64,000 bases of DNA, taken from NCBI GenBank assembly GCA_014379345.1, contig JACMLY010000122.1, positions 34,659-98,658 of the forward strand. The letters run 5' to 3'. Origin of the DNA: Chitinophagaceae bacterium (GTDB lineage: Bacteria; Bacteroidota; Bacteroidia; Chitinophagales; Chitinophagaceae). The notes beneath the pieces were generated by a model that made no database searches, was not told the origin of the DNA, and worked only from the letters and a program-made list of their open reading frames with translations. Shown here piece by piece: positions 16,717 to 26,150 of this stretch; within the stretch, counting starts at the first letter, position 1, and each line of letters begins with the position of its first letter. The position numbers and the translations under genes were made by a program.

Positions 16717-19068
16717 ATGCAGGATTATTTGAAAGATCTGAATGAAAGGCAGAAAGAGGCTGTTTTGCGGGTAGAAGGGCCATTGATGATCGTGGCCGGT
16801 GCGGGAAGTGGAAAAACAAAAGTGCTTACTACACGTATCGCTCACCTGATGGCATATTGTGGTGTGGATGCATTTAATATACTGGCGCTGACCTTTACGA
16901 ATAAGGCAGCCAAAGAAATGAAGGAGCGTGTAGAGAAGATCCTTGGCAATAATGAAGCAAGAAATTTATATATAGGAACATTTCATAGCGTGTTTGCAAG
17001 AATATTGCGTGCGGAAGCTCCCAAATTAGGTTATCCCAACAACTTCACCATTTATGACACGGATGATGCGAAAGGCGTTGTAAAAACGGTGGTGAATGAA
17101 TTGAATCTCGATGATAAACATTACAAACCCAATACCGTTTACAATAGAATATCTTCCGCAAAAAATGCGTTGGTAGGTCCTGCAGAATATGCTACCGATT
17201 ACTATATACAGCAGGAGGATATGCGCTCGAACCGCCCGGCCATTGCGCAAATCTATGATGCTTATTCCAAGCGCTGCTTTAAGAATGGGGCGATGGACTT
17301 TGATGATTTGCTATTAAAAATGTATGAGCTTTTAAAGAATTTCCCGGATGCACTCAGCAAGTACCAACACAAATTCAAGTTTATTTTAATTGATGAATAC
17401 CAGGACACGAATCCTGCGCAATATGAGGTCATTAAATTGCTGGGAGCCATGCACGAGAATATTTGCGTGGTGGGAGATGATGCCCAAAGCATTTATAGTT
17501 TTCGGGGAGCCACCATTCAAAACATCCTTCAGTTCCAGAAAGATTATGATGATGTAAAAGTAGTAATGCTCGAACAGAATTACCGGAGCACCCAGAGCAT
17601 CCTGAATGTTGCTAACGAGGTTATCAAAAACAACAAGGGACAAATACCCAAGTCATTGTGGACCGACAATGAGCAAGGCGAAAAGATCAGGCTGGTACGC
17701 ACCATGACGGATAATGAAGAAGGAAAATTTGTAGCAGATTCTATTCAGGAATTAAAACTCCGCAATCATTACAGCAATAAAGAAGTAGCAATCTTATACC
17801 GGACCAATGCCCAGAGCCGGTCATTTGAGGAGAGCCTACGCCGCATGGGAATTGCATATACTATTTATGGTGGTATTAGTTTCTATATGCGTAAAGAGAT
17901 CAAAGATTTTGTAGCCTACCTGCGTGTGGTCGTTAATCCACAGGATGAGGAAGCATTAAAGCGGATCATTAATTATCCCGCCAGGGGAATCGGCAAAACT
18001 TCCGTTGATAAAGCCGTGTTGTTCGCCAATGATAACAATATCACTATGTGGGATGTGCTTGAAAATGCACCAAAGCATGGATACAAAGGTGGAACGCTTG
18101 AAGCGATTGAACAATTTGTCATTATGATAAAAATGTTCAGGAGCGAGCTGTCTAAAAAAAATGCGTATGATCTTGCTATACTCGTGGGTAAAAGTACAGC
18201 GATTGTAAAAGAGCTTTTCAATGATAAAAGCACCGAGGGTGTCGCCAGGTATGAGAATATCGAGGAGCTGCTGAATTCAATCAAAGAGTTTACTGAAACA
18301 CCGATGAATGAAGAATCGGGTGAAGTGGGAGATAAGGGACTTGGAACATATCTGCAGCAGATCACTTTGCTTACCGATGCAGATCAAAAAGATCCAAATT
18401 CAGATACGGTCAAAATGATGACCATTCATGCGGCGAAGGGATTGGAGTTTCCGGTTGTGTTTGTGGCCGGGTTAGAAGAAATGCTTTTCCCAAATGCAAT
18501 GAGTATAAACACAAGGGAAGAGCTTGAAGAAGAGCGCAGGTTATTTTATGTGGCAATTACCAGGGCTAAGCACAAATTATGGCTTACTTACGCCAATACC
18601 CGGTATAAATTCGGGTCATTGGTGCAGAATGAGCCGAGCCGGTTTATTGATGAATTACCCGCGGAAAACCTGGATAGAAGTTTCGCAGGCGGTGGTGCCC
18701 GAAACCAGGGTTTCAGTGGTTGGTCTGGCGGTTCGGCATTCGACCGGATGCGTGGTGGCTTTGCAGCAGACCAGGCAGAAAAAAGATATGGGCCACCTCC
18801 TTCTTCTGCATCATCACAATCATCTTATATAGTTCCTAAATCATATCCCAAACCGGTGGAACATGTGCCCAGTCCTGAATTTGCACCCAGCGATACCAGT
18901 AAATTGCAGGAGGGACAAAAGGTAGAACATCAAAAATTTGGATTCGGTGAAGTGTTAAAAGTGGAAGGAAGTGCCCACAATCCCATAGCCACCGTAAAGT
19001 TTGAATTGAATGGTGAGAAAAAGATCATGTTGAATTATGCGAAGCTGCGGATCATTCAATCTGAATAG
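16717..19068 (+). CDS. UvrD/PcrA/Rep-type superfamily 1 DNA helicase
   Basis: A 783-residue 3'-5' ATP-dependent helicase for repair and replication restart. The ATG at 16717 (MQDYLKDLNERQKEAV) is chosen over a TTG at 16681 because the first 12 codons of the longer form overlap the promoter. Walker A GAGSGKTK is near residues 28-35, motif II is LIDEYQDTNPAQYE, motif III GDDAQSIYSFRGA, motif IV/V region NYRSTQSILNVANEV, and motifs TIHAAKGLEFPVVF and EERRLFYVAITRAK follow. The C-terminal ~150 residues are G/S/P-rich and end in a PcrA-like Tudor segment (VEHQKFGFGEVLKVEG). Whether it is named pcrA or uvrD cannot be decided from the sequence. Confidence 0.95.
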   Translation: MQDYLKDLNERQKEAVLRVEGPLMIVAGAGSGKTKVLTTRIAHLMAYCGVDAFNILALTFTNKAAKEMKERVEKILGNNEARNLYIGTFHSVFARILRAEAPKLGYPNNFTIYDTDDAKGVVKTVVNELNLDDKHYKPNTVYNRISSAKNALVGPAEYATDYYIQQEDMRSNRPAIAQIYDAYSKRCFKNGAMDFDDLLLKMYELLKNFPDALSKYQHKFKFILIDEYQDTNPAQYEVIKLLGAMHENICVVGDDAQSIYSFRGATIQNILQFQKDYDDVKVVMLEQNYRSTQSILNVANEVIKNNKGQIPKSLWTDNEQGEKIRLVRTMTDNEEGKFVADSIQELKLRNHYSNKEVAILYRTNAQSRSFEESLRRMGIAYTIYGGISFYMRKEIKDFVAYLRVVVNPQDEEALKRIINYPARGIGKTSVDKAVLFANDNNITMWDVLENAPKHGYKGGTLEAIEQFVIMIKMFRSELSKKNAYDLAILVGKSTAIVKELFNDKSTEGVARYENIEELLNSIKEFTETPMNEESGEVGDKGLGTYLQQITLLTDADQKDPNSDTVKMMTIHAAKGLEFPVVFVAGLEEMLFPNAMSINTREELEEERRLFYVAITRAKHKLWLTYANTRYKFGSLVQNEPSRFIDELPAENLDRSFAGGGARNQGFSGWSGGSAFDRMRGGFAADQAEKRYGPPPSSASSQSSYIVPKSYPKPVEHVPSPEFAPSDTSKLQEGQKVEHQKFGFGEVLKVEGSAHNPIATVKFELNGEKKIMLNYAKLRIIQSE

Positions 19069-19095
19069 ATTCAGGATGACGCGCTTTTGTGGAAG

Positions 19096-19170
19096 GATGA
19101 CATCCTTTGTGGAGGGATAACATCCTTGCTTATGGTGTCGCGGTCATTCAGGTATTTAAAGGATGTCATC
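19096..19170. repeat. Inverted repeat between convergent genes
   Basis: GATGACATCCTTT at 19096-19108 pairs perfectly with AAAGGATGTCATC at 19158-19170. The left arm also sits inside the small palindrome AAGGATGACATCCTT (19093-19107). It lies between the convergent helicase and ArsC-like genes and overlaps the last codons of the latter. It could act as a bidirectional terminator, though no clear T-run is present. Confidence 0.5.
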
Positions 19171-19522
19171 TCTTAGAATCCCTTAGAAATTCTTTAATCG
19201 TCTTCTTATCATTTCCTATAAATATCTTTTTGCCATTAATGGTAACAGGCCGTTTCAGGAAAGTGTATTCATCTAAAATTAATTGCCGGTAATCATTTTC
19301 AGCCAGCTTTTTATCCTTCAAACCCATTTCCTTGTATTTCATCGCTCTTCGGCTGAACAATGCTTCGTAGCTTCCTGCCATTGCTTTCATTTCATCTAAT
19401 TGCTCCGGTGTGATCTTTTCCGTTTTGATATCCTGCATCGAAAAAGCTTTCTGACCAATCCTGGTTTCTTTTATGATTGCCTGGCAGGTAGTGCAATTTG
19501 CCAGGTGATACATTTTTTTCAT
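19166..19522 (-). CDS. ArsC/Spx-like thioredoxin-fold protein
   Basis: A 118-residue protein of the ArsC/Spx/YffB superfamily. The N-terminal strand leads into MYHLANCTTCQAIIKE, a redox motif CxxC at about residues 10-13, and the conserved late motif FLKRPVTINGKKIFIG with the cis-proline region and arginine. Classical arsenate reductases have a single nucleophilic cysteine, whereas the CTTC here resembles Spx/YffB-type members, so true arsenate reduction is uncertain. There are no ars neighbours. It converges with the helicase gene. Confidence 0.7.
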   Translation of the reverse strand: MKKMYHLANCTTCQAIIKETRIGQKAFSMQDIKTEKITPEQLDEMKAMAGSYEALFSRRAMKYKEMGLKDKKLAENDYRQLILDEYTFLKRPVTINGKKIFIGNDKKTIKEFLRDSKR

Positions 19523-19650
19523 ACCCCAAAAATAAGGCCCGCAATCTTTCTAAAATGGGCTGTCAATATGTAATATTTTAGCCCCTGATACGACTTAATG
19601 AATATATAAATCCCGGAAATCTGCAGGCTTTACAAAACCAGGAGGAATTT

Positions 19651-20136
19651 GTGCGTCTTGTTCATGAACACAAGGCCATGCTGTACAAGGTGTGCAATAT
19701 GTATTGTCATACTGAATTCGATCGGCAGGATCTTTTCCAGGAAATTGTGATCCAGCTCTGGAAATCATATCCAAAATTCAGGGGCGATTCAAAATTCAGC
19801 ACCTGGCTATACCGGATTGCATTGAATACAGCCATCTCGGATCTGCGTAACCAGAAAAAAAATATCACACTTACAGCGCCGGACAAGTTGCCGACCGAGA
19901 TAGAGGATATTCAATATTACAGGGAAAAGGAAGAGCAATTGCAGCAACTGCATATGGCCATTGGCCAGTTGACGGAAATTGAAAAAGCCATCACCATGCT
20001 TTACCTGGAAGATAAAAGCTACGATGAAATGGAAGACATCCTTGGGATCAACCAAAATAACCTGCGGGTGAAAATGAACCGCATTAAAGAAAAATTACGC
20101 AAACTCACGAAAGCCGTTGAACATGGAATTGGATAA
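19651..20136 (+). CDS. ECF-type RNA polymerase sigma factor
   Basis: About 161 residues with sigma region 2 (YCHTEFDRQDLFQEIVIQLW and FRGDSKFSTWLYRIALNTA) and region 4 (LTEIEKAITMLYLEDKSYDEME with HTH GINQNNLRVKMNRIKEKLR). The GTG at 19651 has a good ribosome-binding sequence, AGGAGG, a few bases upstream. The frame stays open back to 19582 without an ATG, and the upstream codons (NLQALQNQEEF) read like genuine sigma N-terminal sequence, so the true start may be a rare codon upstream. It overlaps the next gene, a membrane protein likely to be its partner, by 14 bp. Confidence 0.9.
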   Translation: MRLVHEHKAMLYKVCNMYCHTEFDRQDLFQEIVIQLWKSYPKFRGDSKFSTWLYRIALNTAISDLRNQKKNITLTAPDKLPTEIEDIQYYREKEEQLQQLHMAIGQLTEIEKAITMLYLEDKSYDEMEDILGINQNNLRVKMNRIKEKLRKLTKAVEHGIG

Positions 20137-20743
20137 TCTAAAAGATATATGGCATGATCTTTCGCAAAAAGATACCCATCAAAACAGCGATGAGGAGATC
20201 GTAAAAATATTACAGAAAAGATCGCAGAGCCCTATCGCTAAAATGAAACGAAACCTGCTACTGGAACTGATCACTGTGCTGATTCTCTATTCTCTTTCTA
20301 TTGGATATTTTTTGGCAACTGCTATGGGACGCTACTGGGAAATTGCTTTACTTCTGTTGGTAGTAGGCCTTGGGTTTATTATATATTACCACCATAAAAA
20401 CAGGTTGCTGGGTGAGATGCAATGCGTTACTTGTGAAGTGAAATCAAATCTTGAAAAGCAATTGATCATGCTGGAAAAATATATCCGGTTTTATTTTGTA
20501 TTTGGAGTTGTATTCACCCCGATTGCTTTTTTTGCAGCAGGATTTATTGTATTGTTTAAATCGCCCATGCAGGATGCAGCTGGATGGTTTACGGGCTCAA
20601 AAGAATATATTGTGTTTATTGTCATTGGCCTGCTGGTAACTATTGGCAGCTATTTTCTCAATAAATGGTATATAAAGAAGTTATACGGACAGCATATTAA
20701 GAAACTAAAAGAATTATTGTTTCAGATGGAAGAAAGGGAATAA
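20123..20743 (+). CDS. Four-helix membrane protein, candidate anti-sigma partner
   Basis: A 206-residue protein (ATG 20123, MELDNLKDIW; a TTG six bases earlier is less likely). The N-terminal ~45 residues are soluble and could bind the sigma factor. They are followed by four transmembrane segments (LLLELITVLILYSLSIGYF, EIALLLLVVGLGFIIYYHH, YFVFGVVFTPIAFFAAGFIV, YIVFIVIGLLVTIGSYFL). There is no zinc-type anti-sigma motif. Overlap with the ECF sigma gene argues that it regulates it, but this is inferred from position only. Confidence 0.65.
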   Translation: MELDNLKDIWHDLSQKDTHQNSDEEIVKILQKRSQSPIAKMKRNLLLELITVLILYSLSIGYFLATAMGRYWEIALLLLVVGLGFIIYYHHKNRLLGEMQCVTCEVKSNLEKQLIMLEKYIRFYFVFGVVFTPIAFFAAGFIVLFKSPMQDAAGWFTGSKEYIVFIVIGLLVTIGSYFLNKWYIKKLYGQHIKKLKELLFQMEERE

Positions 20744-20745
20744 TT

Positions 20746-21294
20746 ATGATTCAATTTAATACATACAATCGTCAGACGGGCGCGTCGGAGGAGGCTTCTT
20801 CGAAGATAACGGTTGAGCTTGTAAAAGCGGGCTTATTTAAAAGGTCGTACCGGTTTATTGCTGACGGTAATATCATCGGGCACCTTGATTATCCAAAATC
20901 ATTTTCACAAAAAGCCGTTGCCATTGTGCAGGGAAGAGAATTTACCATCCTCCGCGGCGGATGGTGGAAGCGCTTTATAGAGATCAATTCTCCCACACAC
21001 CAGCAGTACAATATGCGGATCGACCTGAGCTGGAGAAGTAAAATGAAGATTTTGGATGCCGATAGAAATCCGTATACCTTAAAACCTGCCAGCATATGGA
21101 AAAGCAAATGGCATTGGGTTGATAGATATGAACGCCCCCAGATTGAAATAATATCAAAAAGTTTTTCAAGAAAGAACCGCGGCCTGATAGAAATAAGGGA
21201 GACTGAAATGAAAGATCGACTTTTCTGGATCATCGTTTCGTGGTTTGTGATAATGTGTTCCGAGTCTGATGCTGCAGCTGTCGCAGCCATGTAA
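20746..21294 (+). CDS. Hypothetical protein in ECF operon
   Basis: A 182-residue protein starting 2 bp after the membrane-protein gene. It has no family I recognise. The first 150 residues look beta-rich and soluble (KAGLFKRSYRFIADGNIIGHL, VQGREFTILRGGWWKRFIEI), with many aromatic and basic residues. One weakly hydrophobic segment (FWIIVSWFVIMCSESDAAAV) is close to the C terminus and could be a tail anchor. Tight spacing makes it the third member of the sigma operon. Confidence 0.6.
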   Translation: MIQFNTYNRQTGASEEASSKITVELVKAGLFKRSYRFIADGNIIGHLDYPKSFSQKAVAIVQGREFTILRGGWWKRFIEINSPTHQQYNMRIDLSWRSKMKILDADRNPYTLKPASIWKSKWHWVDRYERPQIEIISKSFSRKNRGLIEIRETEMKDRLFWIIVSWFVIMCSESDAAAVAAM

Positions 21295-21388
21295 ACACCT
21301 CGCTTACATTTACTTTCCAAATAAAGCATCATGTGAATTTACCAAGTGCTTAAATTATGTAACTTTCCTGTTAACTAAAAGAATTGCT

Positions 21389-22255
21389 ATGTCATCACGC
21401 CGTGATTTTATAAAGCAGTCATCACTGTTTACAGCCGGACTTTATTTAAGTCCGGAAGATCTATTCAAAGGCAAAACGCCCGTGGGAATCCAACTCTATA
21501 CTCTACGCAATGATATCGCTAAAGATGCCAAAGGCACTATTGGAAAAGTAGCCGCATTAGGCTACAAAGAAATTGAAACTTTTGGCTATAAGGACGGAAA
21601 GTACTTCGATATGCCTGCCAATGAATTTGCTCAATTTTTGAAAACGGTCGGATTAACTTCTCCAAGCGGTCATTATTTCGGGGGCGGTTTTTTCCTGAAA
21701 GACAAATGGGAGGAGAAATGGCTTCCTCTTTTAAATGATGCAAAAACGATCGGCCAGCAATATGTTGTGGTGCCATACCTGGAAGAAGAAAACCGCAAAA
21801 GCGAAACATATAAGCTACTCACTCAAAAACTCAACAAGGCCGGAGAGATGGCTAAAGCCGCGGGACTGCAACTGGCGTATCATAACCATGATTTTGAATT
21901 TAAAGACCTTGGCGGACAAACCGGTTTTAATATGTTGCTAAAGGAAACAGATTCAACGCTGGTTAAAATGGAATTGGATATTTACTGGGCAGTAAAAGCG
22001 GGATATAATCCGGTTGACCTGTTTAAAGCAAATCCGGGCAGGTATGTGATGTGGCATGTAAAAGATATGGACAATACAGAAAAAAAATACTTCACAGAGG
22101 TAGGAAATGGCACCATTAATTTTAAAAATATTTTTGCGAATGCTAAACTGAGCGGCATGAAACATTTCTTTGTTGAGCAGGATGTATGCCCGGGGCCACC
22201 ACTGGAAAGTGCCTCAAAAAGTATTACTTATATCCAGAAAAATCTAGTCAAATAA
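21389..22255 (+). CDS. Tat-exported sugar phosphate isomerase/epimerase-family TIM-barrel protein
   Basis: ATG 21389 (MSSRRDFIKQSSLF) is chosen because it begins a twin-arginine signal (SRRDFIK); the frame extends 40 codons upstream but that part is not protein-like. About 288 residues. The AP-endonuclease-2/xylose-isomerase-like barrel has metal-ligand candidates in AYHNHDFEF, MELDIYW and MWHVKD, and the terminal FFVEQD. Family members isomerise or epimerise sugars, and exported versions in Bacteroidota commonly accompany Gfo/Idh/MocA enzymes, as here (18 bp gap). It resembles the protein at 48081-49010. A keto-sugar substrate is inferred. Confidence 0.85.
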   Translation: MSSRRDFIKQSSLFTAGLYLSPEDLFKGKTPVGIQLYTLRNDIAKDAKGTIGKVAALGYKEIETFGYKDGKYFDMPANEFAQFLKTVGLTSPSGHYFGGGFFLKDKWEEKWLPLLNDAKTIGQQYVVVPYLEEENRKSETYKLLTQKLNKAGEMAKAAGLQLAYHNHDFEFKDLGGQTGFNMLLKETDSTLVKMELDIYWAVKAGYNPVDLFKANPGRYVMWHVKDMDNTEKKYFTEVGNGTINFKNIFANAKLSGMKHFFVEQDVCPGPPLESASKSITYIQKNLVK

Positions 22256-22273
22256 CATAACAGGTTAACTCAT

Positions 22274-23605
22274 ATGAACTCCCGTCGAAAATTCATAGTC
22301 AACTCTTCCGCGTTAATGGCCGGAGGTGTACTCGCGTCTTCTTTAAATAACAATGCTTTTGCCATTTTTAAAAACCGTATAAGCCCGAGTGATCAGATAA
22401 ATATCGGGTCTATTGGAATTAAAGGCATGGGTTGGGCGGATACTACTGCGGCGTTAAAAATTCCCGGTGTAAACCTTGTGGCGATCTGTGATATTGATCA
22501 AACAGTAATTGACCAGAGAAAGGCAGACCTGGTCAAATTAAATGTCGATGTATCGAAATTGAAAGTGTACACCGATTACAGGAAATTATTGGATCATAAA
22601 GATATTGATGTAGTGATCATAGGTACACCGGATCACTGGCATGCCTTGCAAATGATACATGCCTGTGAATCAGGGAAAGATGTATATGTAGAAAAGCCCG
22701 TGGGAAATTCGATTGAAGAATGCAGAACAATGGTTGCGGCTCAGCAGAGATACAATAAAGCCGTGCAGGCAGGGCAATGGCAACGCAGTCAGCAACATTT
22801 CAGGGATGCCGTTGATTTTTTAAGGACCGGTCAACTCGGAAATATTCGTACAGTAAAAGTGTGGTGTTACCAGGGTTGGATGAAACCAGATATTGTGCGA
22901 CCCGATTCTGCCCCACCACCCGGTGTTGATTATGATATGTGGCTGGGTCCCGCTCAGAAAAGGCCTTTCAACGCAAGCAGGTTCCATTTTAATTTCAGGT
23001 GGTTCTGGGATTATGCCGGAGGATTGATGACCGATTGGGGTGTACACCTGATGGATTATGCCATATTCGGAATGAATGCAGATGTTCCAAAATCAGTGAG
23101 CGCACTCGGTGGAAAATTTGCCTATCCGGAACTATACCAGGAAACCCCGGATACCATGGGTGCATTGTACGAGTTCGACAAGTTCAACCTGATATGGGAT
23201 CATGCAATGGGAATTGATAATGGACTGTTTGGCCGCGATCATGGCATTGCATTCATCGGGAATAATGGAACCCTGGAAATGGATCGTAGTGGCTGGGAAG
23301 TATTAGAAGAAAAAAGAAGCACGAGTAAAGTTGCGGTAGAACGAAAAAAGCCAACAGATAACGGTTTGCAGAAACATATGGAAAATTTCATGAGCGTGGT
23401 AAAATCAAGAAAGTTCGCTGACCTGAATTGTTCTATTCAAACGGGCGCTCATATAGCTACTGTTTGTCAGCTTGGCAATATCGCATTTCGCACCCAGGAA
23501 AAACTAACCTGGGATAAGGCAAAAGGAAAGTTTACCAATAACTCGATCAATGATAAATACATGATGGCGAAATATAACAATGGTTATAAGTTGCCGAAGG
23601 TGTGA
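22274..23605 (+). CDS. Tat-exported Gfo/Idh/MocA-family oxidoreductase
   Basis: A 443-residue NAD(P)-dependent sugar oxidoreductase. The N terminus carries a twin-arginine signal (NSRRKFIVNSSALMAGG). The Rossmann fold follows (INIGSIGIKGMGWAD, NLVAICDID), with DHWHALQMIHACESGKDVYVEKPVG containing the family EKP motif, and a C-terminal substrate domain (AGGLMTDWGVHLMDYA). Members oxidise or interconvert hydroxyl groups of sugars and inositols. It forms an operon with the preceding TIM-barrel isomerase. A periplasmic NAD-type enzyme would need to retain a tightly bound cofactor, which is plausible for exported family members. Confidence 0.92.
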   Translation: MNSRRKFIVNSSALMAGGVLASSLNNNAFAIFKNRISPSDQINIGSIGIKGMGWADTTAALKIPGVNLVAICDIDQTVIDQRKADLVKLNVDVSKLKVYTDYRKLLDHKDIDVVIIGTPDHWHALQMIHACESGKDVYVEKPVGNSIEECRTMVAAQQRYNKAVQAGQWQRSQQHFRDAVDFLRTGQLGNIRTVKVWCYQGWMKPDIVRPDSAPPPGVDYDMWLGPAQKRPFNASRFHFNFRWFWDYAGGLMTDWGVHLMDYAIFGMNADVPKSVSALGGKFAYPELYQETPDTMGALYEFDKFNLIWDHAMGIDNGLFGRDHGIAFIGNNGTLEMDRSGWEVLEEKRSTSKVAVERKKPTDNGLQKHMENFMSVVKSRKFADLNCSIQTGAHIATVCQLGNIAFRTQEKLTWDKAKGKFTNNSINDKYMMAKYNNGYKLPKV

Positions 23606-23622
23606 TGGTGGGATGTGGGATG

Positions 23623-23650
23623 TACGAAGTACGAAGTACGAAGTACGAAG
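23623..23650. repeat. 7-bp tandem microsatellite
   Basis: Four exact units of TACGAAG in the spacer between convergent genes. The surrounding sequence (GATGTGGGATG) is also simple. It is a candidate slippage site with no coding role. Confidence 0.9.
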
Positions 23651-23742
23651 TATGTGAGATGTGAGGTTTGCAAGATAGTTGGTATTAATTCTATCGGCGC
23701 CTATTGTCATTAGGTTGCTTCTGGAGCAACGTGTTTATAATA

Positions 23743-26118
23743 TCATTTCACTATAAATGAGGCCAATTCTTCACCTGTGCTTCCTTCAGCACTCATGCCC
23801 TGTAGTACCACAATATACTGCCCCTTCTGATCCGAGGTGTAGAAACTGAATTCCGTTTTGCCTTGTGCATTGGTTCTGATCGCCGGCGACCAATACAAAA
23901 CATTTCTGAAATCGGGCATCCTGCCTAATAGCTGTTCCCGCGTTTCGTATCGAGGCGAATAAAATTCCCGTTCAAATTGCACACCTTCATAATCAAAAAC
24001 CACGGCATTCAAACCTGATAACATAGCAGGGTCAGGCTGATAGGTGGTGAAGTTAACGATGCCATTCAAAACAGAGGATCCGTAAAAATACCGCCGTTTT
24101 ACAACTTCGATCCTATGCACTTTATGCGGGTCGTATTGCATGATCTTATTGGTTTCAAAAACGGGAACACCATTAAAAAGTGTAATAGGATCATCCAGGA
24201 AAACCTTATTTTCCAATCCCCCGGAAATCATTAAACGGAAATTTTCTTTCTGTCTTCTTACAAGTACCTCCTGCACATATTCGCGCAATACCTCTTCCAT
24301 AGTTGAAAACCTTACATAATCATCGAGGGTGTATGAATTGTCGGGAGCACCATAAAAACCATTGCTGTCCACAGCCGGGCTGTAAAGCTGTTTTAATTTA
24401 TCCCCTGAAAAAACATTTTGAACCTGTACACTTACATTGTTATCGATTAGGGGATCTTTTATTTTATCCTGTAGCTCAAAAGCCGGCAAAACGGCTGATG
24501 AAAATTTTTCAGAGAAGGGGTTTACAATCTCTATTTTGTATGAGCCTTCGGTTTTACCATCGGGCTGCAATAATATTTCGTTGGCGCCAACAAAATCTGT
24601 TGTATAAAAACGCAGCCGGCCTGCTGCATCACTTTTTGAACCGTACAACTGAACCCGTTTACCAGGCACGGATAGATAGGCGAGTACATCCGGAGCAGGT
24701 AAGCCCGTAGCCGTATTTGTAATTTTAGCATTAATGATATGTGCTCTGAATTCAGGCAAAAAATGGAAGGAGGGCTTGCCATTGTTAAGAATATCCTGCC
24801 AACGAAATCTTCGCCATCCATGTGTGAGCATCAGGTTGTCAGCTGCTTCCTCCATTTCATCGGTATGCCCGGTAAAATAATAACCGGGCGATTCAATATT
24901 TCCTTTTAATTCAGAAGTAAGCCAGAGATAGTTGCTGATATCGCTTCCTTGTAGTGAAGAAATTTCATCGACCTTGTACACGGAAACAGAAAGATCAGCG
25001 GGAACCTGCTTTCCTGTTTCATCTTTTGAAATCACCTGCACGGCAACCTTTTCACGAGATGAAAATTGTTGTTGATTAGCGCTCGATTCAATGATCAATT
25101 TCTTCGCTGGCCGAATAAAGTATAAACGTTCGCATACCGGCTGCTTTGCCTGATTGAAAATGGTAAAATGCGAAATGCCCTCACCCAAATTATTCTTGTC
25201 TATAATAAAATCCGTAGTTCCGTTATGAAGTATTTTTTCTTCTGATAATTTTATTGCCTGCCGTGTATGAATTAGCAGTTGAATAGTATTTGCCGAAGGA
25301 ATATTTGTTGTTACTGTGACCCGTAATTTCGATTCTGCCTCTTTATTTATATTCATCACATAACCTTGCTCCTGTACAGACGGTAGTTTATATACAATTA
25401 CCGTATCGTTAATATGTATAATTGCTTTGCAAGTATCACCAGCTCTCGGAGTGAACATGAAGTGGCCGATCCCAAACTTCAGTGTACGAAAATCGGCCAT
25501 TGTATCATTGTTCTGGTTAACAACAATACCCCCACTATTTATTCCCTTACCCCATTGGTTTGTTATCCGGAATGCCAGTTTTGTTTTGATGTTCTGCACG
25601 AGGTTGCCTCCTTCGGGGAAAAAGCCGATATCGTAGCTGGCGTTTAGCGGAGTTTGTGCATCAAGGGTTCTCACGGAATTCACCACAGTAAGAGGCTTTT
25701 CAAAAAAATAGTCTGCATTGAAGTTCTTCATCCATTGGGTATATACCCTCAACCTGTAAACGCCTGAATTGAGAGAAACCGGCAAATACAGGGACCCGTT
25801 ACCTGATCCCTCGCTGAGTGATATTTTAGTTTGCAATACAGCCTTGTCATTTTTGTCCAGAATCTCCAGGTAGGCAAGCTTACTGACATCAATTGGCTGG
25901 TGCAGATTGCCATCAACATAATATACTTTGAACCATACGATTTCTCCCACCAGATAAAAATTTTTATCTGTATGCACAAACAGCTTTTCATTCACGGCAT
26001 TTTCATGATATTGTTTGAACTGCCCTGCAATTGTAAGCCCGTTTTCCTGCGCAGATAACAGCATCGGCCATGCAAGCAAAGCGAATAACGAAATCACGAT
26101 TTTATTCGGTTTATTCAT
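23743..26118 (-). CDS. Large exported MG2-type protein with TonB plug-like segment
   Basis: A 791-residue exported protein, starting at ATG 26118 (MNKPNKIVISLF) with a signal ending near LLSAQ; upstream codons of the longer frame (to 26202) are not signal-like. An N-terminal macroglobulin-like beta domain (FVHTDKNFYLVGEIVWFKVY) is followed by further beta-sandwich modules. About residues 620-730 resemble a TonB receptor plug (ENKVFLDDPITLFNGVPVF, HRIEVVKRRYFYGSSVLNG), and it ends with a beta domain (YTSDQKGQYIVVLQGMSAEG). Such proteins are common in Bacteroidota but poorly characterised. It is the last gene of the outer-membrane operon 23743-30775. Confidence 0.72.
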   Translation of the reverse strand: MNKPNKIVISLFALLAWPMLLSAQENGLTIAGQFKQYHENAVNEKLFVHTDKNFYLVGEIVWFKVYYVDGNLHQPIDVSKLAYLEILDKNDKAVLQTKISLSEGSGNGSLYLPVSLNSGVYRLRVYTQWMKNFNADYFFEKPLTVVNSVRTLDAQTPLNASYDIGFFPEGGNLVQNIKTKLAFRITNQWGKGINSGGIVVNQNNDTMADFRTLKFGIGHFMFTPRAGDTCKAIIHINDTVIVYKLPSVQEQGYVMNINKEAESKLRVTVTTNIPSANTIQLLIHTRQAIKLSEEKILHNGTTDFIIDKNNLGEGISHFTIFNQAKQPVCERLYFIRPAKKLIIESSANQQQFSSREKVAVQVISKDETGKQVPADLSVSVYKVDEISSLQGSDISNYLWLTSELKGNIESPGYYFTGHTDEMEEAADNLMLTHGWRRFRWQDILNNGKPSFHFLPEFRAHIINAKITNTATGLPAPDVLAYLSVPGKRVQLYGSKSDAAGRLRFYTTDFVGANEILLQPDGKTEGSYKIEIVNPFSEKFSSAVLPAFELQDKIKDPLIDNNVSVQVQNVFSGDKLKQLYSPAVDSNGFYGAPDNSYTLDDYVRFSTMEEVLREYVQEVLVRRQKENFRLMISGGLENKVFLDDPITLFNGVPVFETNKIMQYDPHKVHRIEVVKRRYFYGSSVLNGIVNFTTYQPDPAMLSGLNAVVFDYEGVQFEREFYSPRYETREQLLGRMPDFRNVLYWSPAIRTNAQGKTEFSFYTSDQKGQYIVVLQGMSAEGSTGEELASFIVK

Positions 26119-26150
26119 AACGTTTTTGGTTCTGCAAATAAATTGTTCAT

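Noticed and set aside
19166..19522. Naming the gene arsC
   Set aside because: The CTTC motif and lack of ars neighbours do not support arsenate reductase over Spx/YffB-like roles.
21269..21388. N-terminal extension of the TIM-barrel isomerase
   Set aside because: The next ATG begins a proper twin-arginine signal; the extension overlaps the preceding gene's 3' end and is not conserved-looking.
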